Below are positions 8,247 to 17,450 of a DNA stretch of 64,000 nucleotides, in pieces. The position numbers and the translations under genes were made by a program. The notes under the pieces are model-generated. The model did not search any database. It worked only from the letters and a program-made list of their open reading frames with translations, and was not told the origin of the DNA. How positions within the stretch are numbered: the first letter of the stretch is position 1; each line of letters starts with the position of its first letter. Location: NCBI GenBank assembly GCA_047501485.1, contig JAZDRN010000006.1:74357-138356 (forward strand), given 5' to 3'. Source of the stretch: Ancrocorticia sp047501485 (GTDB taxonomy: Bacteria > Actinomycetota > Actinomycetes > Actinomycetales > Actinomycetaceae).

Positions 8247-8758
8247 CAACTCTTGTACTGACCCTGTTGCGCTTGGGCTTCCTGGCGTTGCTGTGGGTAT
8301 TCGTTATCGCATTGGTTCTCACCGTGCGCAAGGACGTGTACGGCACGCAGGTGCGTGACCGTCTCTCCACCAACCGACAGCTCAAAGCCAAGAAGAAGGG
8401 CAAGGTCGCCGCTGGGGCCCCGGTCTCGGGCACGGCCGGCGCCCCGAACCTGCCCGCTCCGCCGCCCCGCGCGCCGGTCCTCGCGGTGACAGCCGGTCCG
8501 CTGACGGGAACCACGATTCCTCTCAGCCAGTCTCCACTTGTGATCGGCCGTTCGCCAGACAGCGCCTTGGTCCTGGACGACACCTATAGCTCTTCACGCC
8601 ACGCCAGACTCTTCCCGAGCGAGAACCAGTGGTGGATCGAAGATCTCGATTCGACCAACGGCACCTACGTCAGTGGTCGGCGAATCTCCACGCCCACTTT
8701 GCTACAACCCGGTACACCCATCGTCATTGGGAAAACCACTATGGAGCTGCGTCCATGA
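8243..8758 (+). CDS. fhaB: FhaB/FipA-type membrane FHA protein
   Basis: 171 residues: an N-terminal membrane helix (LLRLGFLALLWVFVIALVLTV), a basic stretch (KAKKKGK), a Pro/Ala linker and a C-terminal FHA domain from about residue 80 with VIGRSPDSALVL, SSRHARLF and DSTNGTYV. In Actinobacteria FhaB (FipA) is a PknB substrate at the division septum. The start overlaps the fhaA stop by 4 bases and the stop overlaps the pstP start, so translation is coupled. Confidence 0.93.
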   Translation: MTTLVLTLLRLGFLALLWVFVIALVLTVRKDVYGTQVRDRLSTNRQLKAKKKGKVAAGAPVSGTAGAPNLPAPPPRAPVLAVTAGPLTGTTIPLSQSPLVIGRSPDSALVLDDTYSSSRHARLFPSENQWWIEDLDSTNGTYVSGRRISTPTLLQPGTPIVIGKTTMELRP

Positions 8759-10068
8759 GCACTCAGCTGCGATTTGCCGCATTCTCGGATGTAGGACTCA
8801 TCCGGTCTACGAATCAGGACAGCGGTTACGCCTCACCCAACCTCCTCGTTCTTGCGGACGGAATGGGCGGGGCGGCCGCGGGCGACATCGCCTCGAGCGT
8901 CACGGTAGGGCACCTGGCCTCGATAGACGACGACGTCTACGGTGCGGACGATCTCCTGCCCATCCTGCGCCGGACGATCGAGGAAGCGCATGAGGATCTT
9001 GAGGCCCGGTCTGAGAAAGACCCCGAGCTGCGCGGCCTGGGGACCACCTGCATCGCCGTCCTCCGGTCAGGGAACAAGCTGGCGATGGTACACATCGGGG
9101 ATTCCCGCGCCTACCTGCTGCGCGACTCCAAGCTGGTGCAGGTCACCCACGATCACACGCTCGTGCAGTTTCTCGTGGACCACGGTCAGCTCACTCCCGA
9201 GGAAGCGGAGAACCACCCCAAGCGCAACGTCATCATGCGCGCTCTCGGCGACATGGCCGGCGAGGTGGAACTGGACGAGTCCATCCGCGAGGCGGTTCCC
9301 GGAGACCGGTGGCTGCTGAGTTCGGACGGCCTGTTCGGCGTCGTCGCCCACGACACGATCGAGCACGCCCTCAACACCTACAAAGACCTCAACGAGTGCG
9401 GCGAGTACCTTATCGAACTGGCGCTTGCCGCCGGCGCACCGGATAACGTCACGGTGGTTCTCGCCGATGTGATCGACGACGCCGAAGCCGGCGACCGTCC
9501 GCAAAGCCAGCAGCCGGTCGTGGTCGGTTCCGCAGCGGTCAACAATCACCAGCCATCGCGCGGCGGCAAGTCTGCCGCAGGCAGGGCAGCGGCACTGAAG
9601 TTTCCTTCTCGGGTATCCGATCCCGATGCGGAGAGTGACGACGACGATGCGGATGCTCCCCGTTCGCGCGTCCTTGCGCGCCTCGCCGTGCTTTTCGCCG
9701 TTCTGCTGCTGGCGGCGGGAGGCCTCTTCGCGGGCTACCGCTGGACTCAGTCGCAGTACTACGTCTTCACCTCCGACGACGGATATGTGGCGATCTACCA
9801 GGGCATCCCGCAGAGCATCGGACCCATTTCCCTCTCGCATATGGAGGAGAAGTCGCCGATCGCGGTGGATGAGCTGCGCCCGGTCACCCAGGAACGCCTC
9901 GAGATCCCCATCACTCGCCCGTCTCTCGAAGAGGCGCGCGAATATGTGGAGAACCTGCGCATCACCGAGTTGGCACCGCGGCCCACTCCTTCGCCCTCAC
10001 CCTCGGAGCCCACGCCTTCGCCTTCCACAGCTTCACCCACGCCGAGCCCGTCCACGAGCTCGCGATGA
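8755..10068 (+). CDS. pstP: PP2C-family Ser/Thr phosphatase PstP
   Basis: 437 residues. The PP2C catalytic domain spans about 1-240 with metal-binding motifs RSTNQDSGY, VLADGMGG, MVHIGDSRAY, LLSSDGL and GAPDNVTVV. A linker rich in Gln, Ser and Asp follows, then one membrane helix (VLARLAVLFAVLLLAAGGLFAGY), and an extracytoplasmic tail ending in a Pro/Ser/Thr repeat (TPSPSPSEPTPSPS). This is the topology of PstP, which reverses PknB phosphorylation. The start at 8755 is fixed by the ATGA overlap with fhaB and by the conserved beginning (LRFAAFSDVGLIR). Confidence 0.95.
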   Translation: MSTQLRFAAFSDVGLIRSTNQDSGYASPNLLVLADGMGGAAAGDIASSVTVGHLASIDDDVYGADDLLPILRRTIEEAHEDLEARSEKDPELRGLGTTCIAVLRSGNKLAMVHIGDSRAYLLRDSKLVQVTHDHTLVQFLVDHGQLTPEEAENHPKRNVIMRALGDMAGEVELDESIREAVPGDRWLLSSDGLFGVVAHDTIEHALNTYKDLNECGEYLIELALAAGAPDNVTVVLADVIDDAEAGDRPQSQQPVVVGSAAVNNHQPSRGGKSAAGRAAALKFPSRVSDPDAESDDDDADAPRSRVLARLAVLFAVLLLAAGGLFAGYRWTQSQYYVFTSDDGYVAIYQGIPQSIGPISLSHMEEKSPIAVDELRPVTQERLEIPITRPSLEEAREYVENLRITELAPRPTPSPSPSEPTPSPSTASPTPSPSTSSR

Positions 10069-10078
10069 GGAGCGCCCT

Positions 10079-11521
10079 ATGAGTGTTGTAACGCAGAGAG
10101 CGGCCAGAAAGGGCCGCTGGCCCGAGTTCTTCTTGCTGCTCTTGGCTCTCAGCGCTGGTTTCCTGGCCTACTACCTCGTCCACCTCGGGACCGGCGGCGA
10201 AGGAATGCCGGGCGGGTTGCCGATGATCGTGGCGGCCTCCGTCGTCATCGTCGGCGCGGCTCACCTCATCATCAGATGGCTGGCACCATACGCAGATCCC
10301 GTCCTGTTCCCCGCGGCCCTGTTCCTCAATGGCCTCGGGCTGGCGATGATCTACAGAATCGATCTGGCGGACGGCACGAATGCCATCAAGAGCCAGCTGC
10401 TGCTCACCGGGGTCAGCCTCGTCTTCATGGTGGCAACGGTGGCACTCATCAAGAACCACCGGCTGCTGCGCGGCTACATGTGGCTATCCTTGATAGCGGG
10501 CATCGTGCTTCTGCTGCTGCCGATGGTTCCCGGCCTGGGCCGCGCGAACTATGGCGCGCGCATCTGGATCAACCTCGCCGGATTCTCCTTCCAGCCCGCC
10601 GAATTGGCGAAGATCTTCTTCGCCATCTTCTTCGCCGCCTATCTCGCCCAAGAGCGGGACAACCTCTCGCTGGCCGGCCCCAAGATCCTGGGCATCCGCT
10701 TCCCCAAGGCACGCCACTTCCTCCCCATCCTGCTGGCATGGGGCATCAGCATGAGCGTTCTCGCGGTCGAGAAGGACTTCGGCACCGCCCTGCTGTTCTT
10801 CGGGCTCTTCGTCGCACTCCTCTACGTGGCCACGGAGCGGGTCTCGTGGCTCGTCATCGCCGGGGTGCTCACCGCCATCGGCATCTTCGCCATCGTGCAG
10901 GCGGTTCCACATATCCAAGCCCGTTTCACCGTGTGGCTGCACGCCCTCGATCCGGAGGTCTACGACGCCCAGTACGGCTCCTATCAGCTGGTCCAGGGGC
11001 TGTTCGGGATGGCGTCCGGAGGCCTGATGGGCACCGGACTCGGCGAGGGCTACCCCACCATGGCCTTCGCCGCGAACTCCGATTTCATCATCGCCTCATT
11101 CGGTGAGGAGATCGGATTGACGGGCCTGCTCGCGCTGCTGAGCGTCTACGTCGTGATCGTCATGCGCGGCATGCGCACGGCTGTGCATCTACGAGACGGC
11201 TTCGGGAAGCTACTGGCAACGGGCCTCTCCTTCACAATCGCCTTGCAGTGCTTCGTCGTGGTGGGAGGCGTCACCCGGCTGATTCCGCTGACAGGCCTCG
11301 CGATGCCATTCCTCGCCCATGGAGGCTCCGCGCTGTTGACCAACTGGATCATCATCGGCATCCTCCTGCGCATGTCCGATGCCTCGCGCCGCCCGGCCAC
11401 CTCCGATCCATTGCCGCCGCGCGACATCCTCGCCACCATCCCCGAGATGGACGACACCACAGAACCACACGAATCCAATGAAGAAGACTCACAACTCACT
11501 CAGGTGGTGAGGATCAAGTGA
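10079..11521 (+). CDS. rodA: FtsW/RodA/SpoVE-family peptidoglycan polymerase
   Basis: 480 residues and about ten membrane helices. Conserved SEDS sequence is visible: GARIWINLAGFSFQPAELAKI, VEKDFGTALLFF, SYQLVQGLFGMASGGLMGTGLGEG (central loop), DFIIASFGEEIGL and AHGGSALLTNWIIIGILLR at the end. SEDS proteins polymerise lipid II together with a class B PBP. The adjacent pbpA encodes the partner. GAGGAG precedes the ATG at 10079. A longer open frame reaches far upstream but only as the antisense-like shadow of pstP. The stop overlaps the pbpA GTG (GTGA). Confidence 0.95.
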   Translation: MSVVTQRAARKGRWPEFFLLLLALSAGFLAYYLVHLGTGGEGMPGGLPMIVAASVVIVGAAHLIIRWLAPYADPVLFPAALFLNGLGLAMIYRIDLADGTNAIKSQLLLTGVSLVFMVATVALIKNHRLLRGYMWLSLIAGIVLLLLPMVPGLGRANYGARIWINLAGFSFQPAELAKIFFAIFFAAYLAQERDNLSLAGPKILGIRFPKARHFLPILLAWGISMSVLAVEKDFGTALLFFGLFVALLYVATERVSWLVIAGVLTAIGIFAIVQAVPHIQARFTVWLHALDPEVYDAQYGSYQLVQGLFGMASGGLMGTGLGEGYPTMAFAANSDFIIASFGEEIGLTGLLALLSVYVVIVMRGMRTAVHLRDGFGKLLATGLSFTIALQCFVVVGGVTRLIPLTGLAMPFLAHGGSALLTNWIIIGILLRMSDASRRPATSDPLPPRDILATIPEMDDTTEPHESNEEDSQLTQVVRIK

Positions 11522-12963
11522 ATCGCCCTATCAGACAGCTGGCCACACTCGCCACGATCATGTTCATCGCGCTCATGGTCGCGGCCACGGCAATCCAATT
11601 CGTCCAGGCGCCCTCGCTCAACGCGGATTCGCGCAATGTGCGAACCCTATACCGGGAATTCGGCACAGACCGCGGCCCAATCATCGTCAGCGGCGAATCC
11701 GTTGCCGTCTCCACTCCCAACGACGGGCCGTTCCAATACCAGCGCGAGTACCGTGGTGACGGTGCGTATTCGCACATCACCGGCTATTTCTCGACCGTGT
11801 TCAACTCCATGACAGGAATCGAGAAGGCCGAGAACTCGGTGCTGGGCGGATCGGATTCCTCGCTGGCCGGCCAGCGCCTGCAGGATCTCATCACGGGCCG
11901 CCAGCCACAGGGCGGCGGCGTGGAGCTCACCCTCGAAGCCAACGTGCAGCAGGCCGCCATCGACGCCATGGCCGGCCGGAAGGGCGCCGTCGTCGCCCTC
12001 GATCCCACAACCGGGGCGATCCTGGCCCAGGTCTCGCTGCCCACGTACGACGCCAACTCGATCGCCACCCAGGACAGCGCCGCGGCGGGCTCGGCTTGGG
12101 AGGCCCTCAACAACGATCCCAACAAGCCTCTGGTCGACCGCACCTCTGGCGGCGATCAGTACCCTCCCGGCTCCATATTCAAGATGGTGACGGCTGTTGC
12201 GATGCTGGAGAACACCTCTGGCCTCACACCCGACACCCTCGTGGACGCCCCCACCAGCTGGAGTCCACCGGGCACCACGCACGAGATCTGGAACCCCGGC
12301 CGCGCGGCCTGCGGGGACGGCTCCGGCCAGACCAGCCTGCGCCAGACCTTCATTCAGTCCTGTAACACCGCCTATGCCATCGGCGGTGTCGAGGTGGGCG
12401 CGGACAAGATGATCGCCCAGGCCGAGGCATTCGGTTTCGGAGAGAACTTCTACACGCCGCTCACGGTTTTCGCCTCCCGGTTCCCCGAGCCGGAGAGCCA
12501 GGCCGCGCTGGCCATGGACTCCTTCGGCCAGCAGGACGTCATGGTGACCCCGATGCAGATGGCCATGGTCACCGCCGCCATCGCGAACGACGGCGTCCTC
12601 ATGGAGCCCTACATCGTCAAGCAGACTCTCAACTCGGATCTGGAGAGTGTCTCCACCACCAAACCCTCGGAATACTCCCAGCCCATGAGCGAGCAGACAG
12701 CCAGCTACATGCAGGAGATGATGATCGACGACGTCGCCTCCGGCACCGGCTGGCGCGCCGCCATCGACGGCGTGGAGGTAGCGGGAAAGACAGGCACCGC
12801 CCAGCTGACAGGTTCGGACAGGCACGCTTGGTTCGCGGCTTTTGCACCCGCAGACGATCCGCAGATCGCCGTCGTCGTCCTTCTGGAGAACGATCCGGGA
12901 GACGGCGGATCATCGGCGGCACCGGTGGCTCGCGAGATCATCCGCTCCAAGCTGGGCCTGTAA
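11518..12963 (+). CDS. pbpA: Class B penicillin-binding protein (transpeptidase)
   Basis: 481 residues. N-terminal signal anchor (residues 6-28), a small N-terminal domain, then the transpeptidase domain. It has S219-x-x-K222 (PPGSIFKM), S281-C-N283 (QSCNTAYA) and K424-T-G (VAGKTGTAQ), the complete active-site triad motifs. It cross-links the glycan strands made by the SEDS polymerase encoded directly upstream, with which it overlaps by 4 bases. The GTG start is supported by that overlap. Confidence 0.95.
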   Translation: MNRPIRQLATLATIMFIALMVAATAIQFVQAPSLNADSRNVRTLYREFGTDRGPIIVSGESVAVSTPNDGPFQYQREYRGDGAYSHITGYFSTVFNSMTGIEKAENSVLGGSDSSLAGQRLQDLITGRQPQGGGVELTLEANVQQAAIDAMAGRKGAVVALDPTTGAILAQVSLPTYDANSIATQDSAAAGSAWEALNNDPNKPLVDRTSGGDQYPPGSIFKMVTAVAMLENTSGLTPDTLVDAPTSWSPPGTTHEIWNPGRAACGDGSGQTSLRQTFIQSCNTAYAIGGVEVGADKMIAQAEAFGFGENFYTPLTVFASRFPEPESQAALAMDSFGQQDVMVTPMQMAMVTAAIANDGVLMEPYIVKQTLNSDLESVSTTKPSEYSQPMSEQTASYMQEMMIDDVASGTGWRAAIDGVEVAGKTGTAQLTGSDRHAWFAAFAPADDPQIAVVVLLENDPGDGGSSAAPVAREIIRSKLGL

Positions 12964-13023
12964 ACTTCACCGTTAGGCAAGATGCGGCACAATGATTGTA
13001 AGAATGATGAAAGGTGACGAGAC

Positions 13024-14886
13024 GTGAGTGATACCCCCCGCGTTTTGGGTCAACGCTACGAAGTCGGTGACCTCATCGGTCGCGGCGGAATGGCCCAGGT
13101 GCATCTGGGCTATGACACCCGGCTCTCCCGCACTGTAGCCATCAAGATTCTGCGCACCGATTTGGCGCAGGACCCGATGTTCCTGGCTCGGTTCCGCCGC
13201 GAGGCGCAGTCCGCGGCCGCACTCAATCACCCCTCGATCGTCTCGGTCTACGACACGGGCGAGGAGCAGGTCACCACAGCCATCGGCAAGGAGATCTCCC
13301 TGCCCTACATCGTGATGGAATTCGTCAAGGGGCGCACCGTGGCGTCCCTGCTGGCGGACGGAAACCCCGTTCCCATCGGCGAGGCGATTCAGATCACCGT
13401 GGGAGTGCTCTCCGCCCTCCAGTACTCGCATCACGAAGGCATCATCCATCGGGACATCAAGCCCGGGAACGTGATGCTGACGCCGGACGGCAAAGTCAAG
13501 GTCATGGACTTCGGCATTGCCCGCGCCATCGCCGATTCGGCCGCCACCATGACCCAGACCAACTCGGTCGTGGGCACCGCCCAGTACCTGTCCCCGGAAC
13601 AGGCACGCGGCGAGGTGGTCGATGCGCGTTCGGATCTGTACTCCGCCGGCTGCCTGCTCTACGAGCTGCTGACGGGCCAGCCCCCGTTCACTGGTGAATC
13701 CGCGGTCTCGGTGGCTTACCAGCACGTCTCGGAGACCCCGCGCCCGGCTTCCCTCATCGCTCCGGACATCCCGGACTCCATCGACCGCGTGGTCATGAAA
13801 TCGCTGGCCAAGCGCCGCGACGAGCGCTATCAGAGCGCCTCCGAGTTCCACGAGGATCTACTTGCGGCAGCGCGCGGCGAAGGCGTTGACGCGCCCTCGG
13901 TGACCTCGTGGAACCTCAAGCCCGTCGCAGCTGCCTATGCTCCGACCCAGGTGGCCACAACGGTCCAGGACGCCGCGGCGGAAGCCAACGGAGACGGCCA
14001 GAACGGGTATCCAACGGGCACCCAGACAGGCGTACAGCCGGCGGTCGATGAGAAGACCAAGCGCCGCAACAAGGCCATGATCTGGATCGGCGTCATCTTC
14101 CTGCTGCTCGCGGCTGCGGGCATCATCTACGCCACGATGTTCGCGGGCGGCCAGGACGATCCCGATCCGACTCCTTCCACGACTCAGGCGCAGATGGTGG
14201 AGGTGCCGAGCCTGGACGGGATGAACCAGGACCAGGTCCACAGTGCGCTCGCCAATGAAGGCCTCGAGATGCAGGCGCTCGTCCCGGAGAACGATGACAC
14301 CGTGCCGGAAGGAGAGTTCCTTCGCTCCACGCCCGCACCCGGCTCACCCGCCGAGGTGGGCAGTACCGTCCAGGTGACCTTCTCCAAGGGGCCGGGAGAG
14401 GTCGAGGTCCCCGATCTCAGGGGCATGACCGTCGGGGACGCCTCCGATGCTCTCTCCCAGAGAGGCTTGCGTATCGGAGATACCCCCACCGAGAACAACC
14501 CAACGGTTCCCAAGGATCAGATCATCTCATCCTCGCCCGAGGCGGGTCAGACGGTCGCGCCGGGATCCACCGTGAACGTTAGCGTTTCGACGGGCCAGAT
14601 GGAGATCCCGAACGTGGCCGGTAGGAGCCAGACCGAGGCTACGAGCCTACTCGTGGCCGCCGGCTTCACGGTCAGCTCCAATGTCACCGAGCAGGAGAGC
14701 AACGACGAGCCGGGAACCGTCATAGGCACCAGCCCGGGCGCAGGCGAGACACGACCGGTTGGAACCGAGATCACCTTGATCGTCTCTTCCGGGAGTCCAA
14801 GCCCGAGCCCGACTCCCACGCCGACGGAGACCGAGCCACCGGAGCCCTCGCCGACACCGAGTGAAGAGGGCAGTAGTGAAGGTTAG
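13024..14886 (+). CDS. pknB: PASTA-domain Ser/Thr protein kinase PknB
   Basis: 620 residues. Kinase domain about 10-280: Gly loop GRGGMAQVHLG, Lys41 in VAIKIL, catalytic loop HRDIKPGNV with Asp144, DFG at 162-164, and a threonine-rich activation loop. One membrane helix lies at about 352-374. Three PASTA repeats follow, starting VPSLDGMNQDQV, VPDLRGMTVGDA and IPNVAGRSQTEA, each about 65 residues. The tail is Pro/Ser/Thr-rich. PknB senses muropeptides or lipid II and phosphorylates cell-wall factors including the FHA proteins of this operon. The usual companion kinase gene pknA is absent between pbpA and pknB, so this is a single-kinase block. The start is GTG, 60 bases after pbpA. Confidence 0.95.
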   Translation: MSDTPRVLGQRYEVGDLIGRGGMAQVHLGYDTRLSRTVAIKILRTDLAQDPMFLARFRREAQSAAALNHPSIVSVYDTGEEQVTTAIGKEISLPYIVMEFVKGRTVASLLADGNPVPIGEAIQITVGVLSALQYSHHEGIIHRDIKPGNVMLTPDGKVKVMDFGIARAIADSAATMTQTNSVVGTAQYLSPEQARGEVVDARSDLYSAGCLLYELLTGQPPFTGESAVSVAYQHVSETPRPASLIAPDIPDSIDRVVMKSLAKRRDERYQSASEFHEDLLAAARGEGVDAPSVTSWNLKPVAAAYAPTQVATTVQDAAAEANGDGQNGYPTGTQTGVQPAVDEKTKRRNKAMIWIGVIFLLLAAAGIIYATMFAGGQDDPDPTPSTTQAQMVEVPSLDGMNQDQVHSALANEGLEMQALVPENDDTVPEGEFLRSTPAPGSPAEVGSTVQVTFSKGPGEVEVPDLRGMTVGDASDALSQRGLRIGDTPTENNPTVPKDQIISSSPEAGQTVAPGSTVNVSVSTGQMEIPNVAGRSQTEATSLLVAAGFTVSSNVTEQESNDEPGTVIGTSPGAGETRPVGTEITLIVSSGSPSPSPTPTPTETEPPEPSPTPSEEGSSEG

Positions 14887-14946
14887 GAAGCTCAGAGACT
14901 GCGCCCCGCCGATTTGCAGGAGGGGTGCGGCGCGCTGAGCGTGTGC

Positions 14947-14982
14947 AAAGGGGGGAATGCGTAAGCGCATTCCCCCCTTTTT
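14947..14982. terminator. Strong bidirectional intrinsic terminator
   Basis: AAAGGGGGGAATGCG and its exact complement form a 15-bp stem with a TAAG loop, ending in CCCTTTTT. The A run on the left side lets it work for the opposite strand too, so it separates the converging pknB and pabA transcripts. Confidence 0.9.
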
Positions 14983-15002
14983 CTGTTTGCCGTCCAACCT
15001 CC

Positions 15003-15076
15003 GTGCATAAAACCGGCGAATCAGCGCTCAGGCAGCCAAATACTCCCTACCGGGCCAAATCCCCGGTTTTATGCAC
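15003..15076. repeat. Dispersed intergenic repeat, copy 1
   Basis: Begins GTGCATAAAACCGGCGAATC and ends CCGGTTTTATGCAC, so the ends form a 14-base inverted repeat. Length is 74 bases. Related copies lie at 28449-28524, 30813-30886 and 58060-58134. All sit between genes or gene remnants. Confidence 0.75.
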
Positions 15077-15090
15077 GTTGGCGAAAGCAC

Positions 15091-15714
15091 TTAGCCGCGC
15101 ACGAGCGGCGCTTTGCCCTCGGCCTGCGCTAGCGCATCCTCGTTGCCGCAGAGTGACAGCCAGTTGGCGAGCATGCGATGCCCTCCCTTGGTCATAACCG
15201 ACTCGGGATGGAACTGCACTCCCCACAGCGGCTTGTCCACATGTTCCAGCGCCATGATGATCCCCGAATCCGTCCGGGCCGTTACCCGCAGCTCGTTCGG
15301 CATCGTCTCCGGCTCCACCGCCAGAGAGTGGTAGCGCGTGATCTGCTGTGGGCTCTCCACTCCCTCGAATACGCCGCTCCCGCTGTGCGTGATGATCGAG
15401 GTTCGCCCATGCATCAGCTCCGGAGCATGACTCACCGTGGCGCCATAGCACTCCGCGAGCGCCTGATGCCCGAGGCAGACCCCCAGCATCGGTACGCCGG
15501 TACGCGCGCATTCCTCGATCGCGGCGATGGACTGACCCGCCGCCGCAGGTGTTCCAGGACCGGGCGAGACGAGGATGCCGTCGTATTCCGCAATGGAGGA
15601 AAGGGGGACGACATCGTTGCGCACCACCGTTGTCGCCGCTCCGAGAAGCCGCAGATAGTCAACGATCGTGTAGACGAAACTGTCATAATTGTCGATTACC
15701 AGAATCCGAGTCAT
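15091..15714 (-). CDS. pabA: Glutamine amidotransferase subunit (anthranilate / aminodeoxychorismate synthase component II)
   Basis: 207 residues, class I glutamine amidotransferase. It has IDNYDSF at the N-terminus, the oxyanion segment SPGPGTP, the nucleophile in MLGVCLGHQ (Cys80), and the His169/Glu171 pair in WGVQFHPES. It supplies ammonia to a chorismate-using synthase for p-aminobenzoate or anthranilate. Family labels pabA and trpG cannot be told apart from sequence alone. In Actinobacteria the stand-alone copy in this near-origin position is usually the folate or dual-function subunit. The ATG overlaps the stop of the upstream small membrane gene by one base (TAATG), so they are coupled. 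Confidence 0.92.
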   Translation of the reverse strand: MTRILVIDNYDSFVYTIVDYLRLLGAATTVVRNDVVPLSSIAEYDGILVSPGPGTPAAAGQSIAAIEECARTGVPMLGVCLGHQALAECYGATVSHAPELMHGRTSIITHSGSGVFEGVESPQQITRYHSLAVEPETMPNELRVTARTDSGIIMALEHVDKPLWGVQFHPESVMTKGGHRMLANWLSLCGNEDALAQAEGKAPLVRG

Positions 15715-15869
15715 TAGCCCACCGTATTGTCGAAAGCCGGAAGAGTATTGGCCAACCAGGGGAAGACGAATTCGAAGAGGACGCCAACCACGATGGCCAG
15801 CAGAAGCAATGCCTCCATGAACTTCAGCCACCCCGGGCCGGGTAGGTGCCGCCAGATTGCCGCGTACAT
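15714..15869 (-). CDS. 51-residue membrane protein upstream of pabA
   Basis: Begins MYAAIWRHLPGPGWLK and continues into a single membrane helix (LLLLAIVVGVLFEFVFPWL), then ends FDNTVG. GGAAGGGG lies 5 bases before the ATG at 15869. Small proteins starting with the same M-x-x-A-x-W-R-x-L-P-G motif are widespread in Actinobacteria at exactly this position next to the amidotransferase gene. The function is unknown. Confidence 0.88.
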   Translation of the reverse strand: MYAAIWRHLPGPGWLKFMEALLLLAIVVGVLFEFVFPWLANTLPAFDNTVG

Positions 15870-15915
15870 GACACCCCTTCCTCGTGTTCTCTCGTTTCCG
15901 TCTATCCGCTGATTT

Positions 15916-16722
15916 CTAGTGTGCCAGTTCTGCGGGGACGCCCTCGTCCCGATCTATCCAGTGGTCCATCTCTGCATGGATGATCCACCGTTGATTGGAG
16001 ACGAAAGGTGGGTGGCACGTGGTGATCGTGAGCAGGCGCGAGGTCGGCTCGCTTTCCGGGTGCCGTGGCACGGGAAGCACCACCTCGGATTCGCTGGGCG
16101 CAACGATGTAGGACTCGGTGACCTTGTAGACCAGATATGCGTCGGCAGTCTCCACGATGATCGGATCGCCGATCTGGAGATCCGCCACCTCGCGCATCGG
16201 AGCGCCGTAGGTCTGCCGATGCGCGGCGGTCGCGAAGTTCCCGATCTCTCCCGGATAAGCGGTGTCCTCGTAGTGGCCGAACGCTCCGGTGTCCAATACC
16301 CGCTCCAGGCCGGTCCCCTCGGCGATGGTGTAGGCGTAGTCCTCACCGAAGCGTGGGATCCTCATGATTCCGAGGTAGGCACCCTCATCTGTCAGATGGG
16401 GAAACTCAGGAGGCGGATCCGTACGAGGGGTTCCAATGGCAGGCCCGGGGTCCACCCATTCGTCGGTGATCTCGGCGATTGCAACGGACTGGGCCCGGTT
16501 GGCCTCGATATCCGTCCACCACAGCTGCCACACCACGAAGAGACCGATGAGAAGGCCGGCGGTGATCAAGAGTTCGCCGATCAAACCAACAAAACGCCAG
16601 ATGAGCGGAGGCTTCTTACGCTTCGGCTGCTCGTTCCCGGAGCGGCGCGAGCGAGTCTCCGGGAGGCGCGAAGCATCGTCGGCTGAACGAGTCGGGGACC
16701 CCTTTGCGTGGCGTCCAGCCAT
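15916..16722 (-). CDS. Class E sortase
   Basis: 268 residues. A basic cytoplasmic head (Arg/Lys/Ser-rich, 1-45), one membrane helix (FVGLIGELLITAGLLIGLFVVWQLWW), then the sortase fold. The catalytic His is in FATAAHRQTYGAP, the Cys in LLTITTCHPPF and the Arg in VSNQRWIIH. The LTITTCHP motif and the near-origin position are typical of actinobacterial class E sortases, which attach surface proteins with LAxTG signals. AGGAGG sits 6 bases before the ATG at 16722. An upstream start would only add unrelated sequence. Confidence 0.92.
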   Translation of the reverse strand: MAGRHAKGSPTRSADDASRLPETRSRRSGNEQPKRKKPPLIWRFVGLIGELLITAGLLIGLFVVWQLWWTDIEANRAQSVAIAEITDEWVDPGPAIGTPRTDPPPEFPHLTDEGAYLGIMRIPRFGEDYAYTIAEGTGLERVLDTGAFGHYEDTAYPGEIGNFATAAHRQTYGAPMREVADLQIGDPIIVETADAYLVYKVTESYIVAPSESEVVLPVPRHPESEPTSRLLTITTCHPPFVSNQRWIIHAEMDHWIDRDEGVPAELAH

Positions 16723-16878
16723 ATGGAACCTCCTAGAGTGACTATTCAAGGATAGTCGTCCGAATGCCCTGGTCCTACCTCTGTACACATGCAGGACGGC
16801 ACACATCAACGCGGCCGGAATCGCTTGTAAGCATGGAAAAAGATAGTCTTGAACCAGTTATTTCCTGGAAGGAGCGAC

Positions 16879-17184
16879 ATGCCCGAATCTGAGAAGCGTC
16901 CGGTCAGCAAGTCCGCGACCCCTGCAAAGGGCACGCAGCGCAGCATCGAAGAGCAGGAGCGCGCGAAGCGGGCCAAACCTGCCAAGGCAAAGCCCTTCGA
17001 GAAGCACTCCCCGAAATGGTGGGCTCCGCTCATGGTGACCCTCATGCTGGTGGGGCTGATCGTGGTCGTTCTGGCCTACGTCTTCAACGGCAACGCACCT
17101 ATTCCCGGTTTGGGCAACGGGAATCTCTTCCTTGGGTTCGGCGTGATGCTCGTCGGATTCTTGATGACGATGGGCTGGCGCTGA
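16879..17184 (+). CDS. crgA: Cell division protein CrgA
   Basis: 101 residues. A hydrophilic Lys/Ala-rich head is followed by PKWWAPLMVTLMLVGLIVVVLAYVF and NLFLGFGVMLVGFLMTMGWR, the two membrane helices and the terminal GFxMTMxWR signature of CrgA/UPF0233. CrgA is a septal membrane protein that stabilises the divisome and interacts with FtsZ, FtsI and Wag31 in Actinobacteria. GGAAGGAG precedes the ATG. It is divergent from the sortase gene. Confidence 0.93.
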   Translation: MPESEKRPVSKSATPAKGTQRSIEEQERAKRAKPAKAKPFEKHSPKWWAPLMVTLMLVGLIVVVLAYVFNGNAPIPGLGNGNLFLGFGVMLVGFLMTMGWR

Positions 17185-17450
17185 GAAGCTCTCTTACCGA
17201 GCGGCCGAGCAGTTTCAGATTGGACACTGAGCCGAGGAGTCCCATTGGTTCTCCTTGGTGGCTATCACAGCGTTCGCGGCGCCTATATAGGCGCTGCTAC
17301 CCGCCCAGTAGCCACCGCGTAGAGGACCTGAATCCCGGCCAGAACAGCCGCGACCGATCCGACCGTCTCATGAACCTCGCTGGTGAGGACGGAGCGGGCA
17401 AATCAAAGCGGGTAGCGACCCACCTGTCCCCCGGCCCGGCGCGGTAACTA
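17185..17450. other. Intergenic after crgA
   Basis: No gene seen. Open frames in this interval are short and lack start signals. It runs into the broken repeat-protein frame that begins after a TAA near 17445. Confidence 0.4.

Noticed and set aside
9626..10078. N-terminal extension of the RodA frame by 151 codons
   Set aside because: It overlaps pstP entirely and is Arg/Ser-rich; the true start at 10079 has a ribosome site and conserved sequence.
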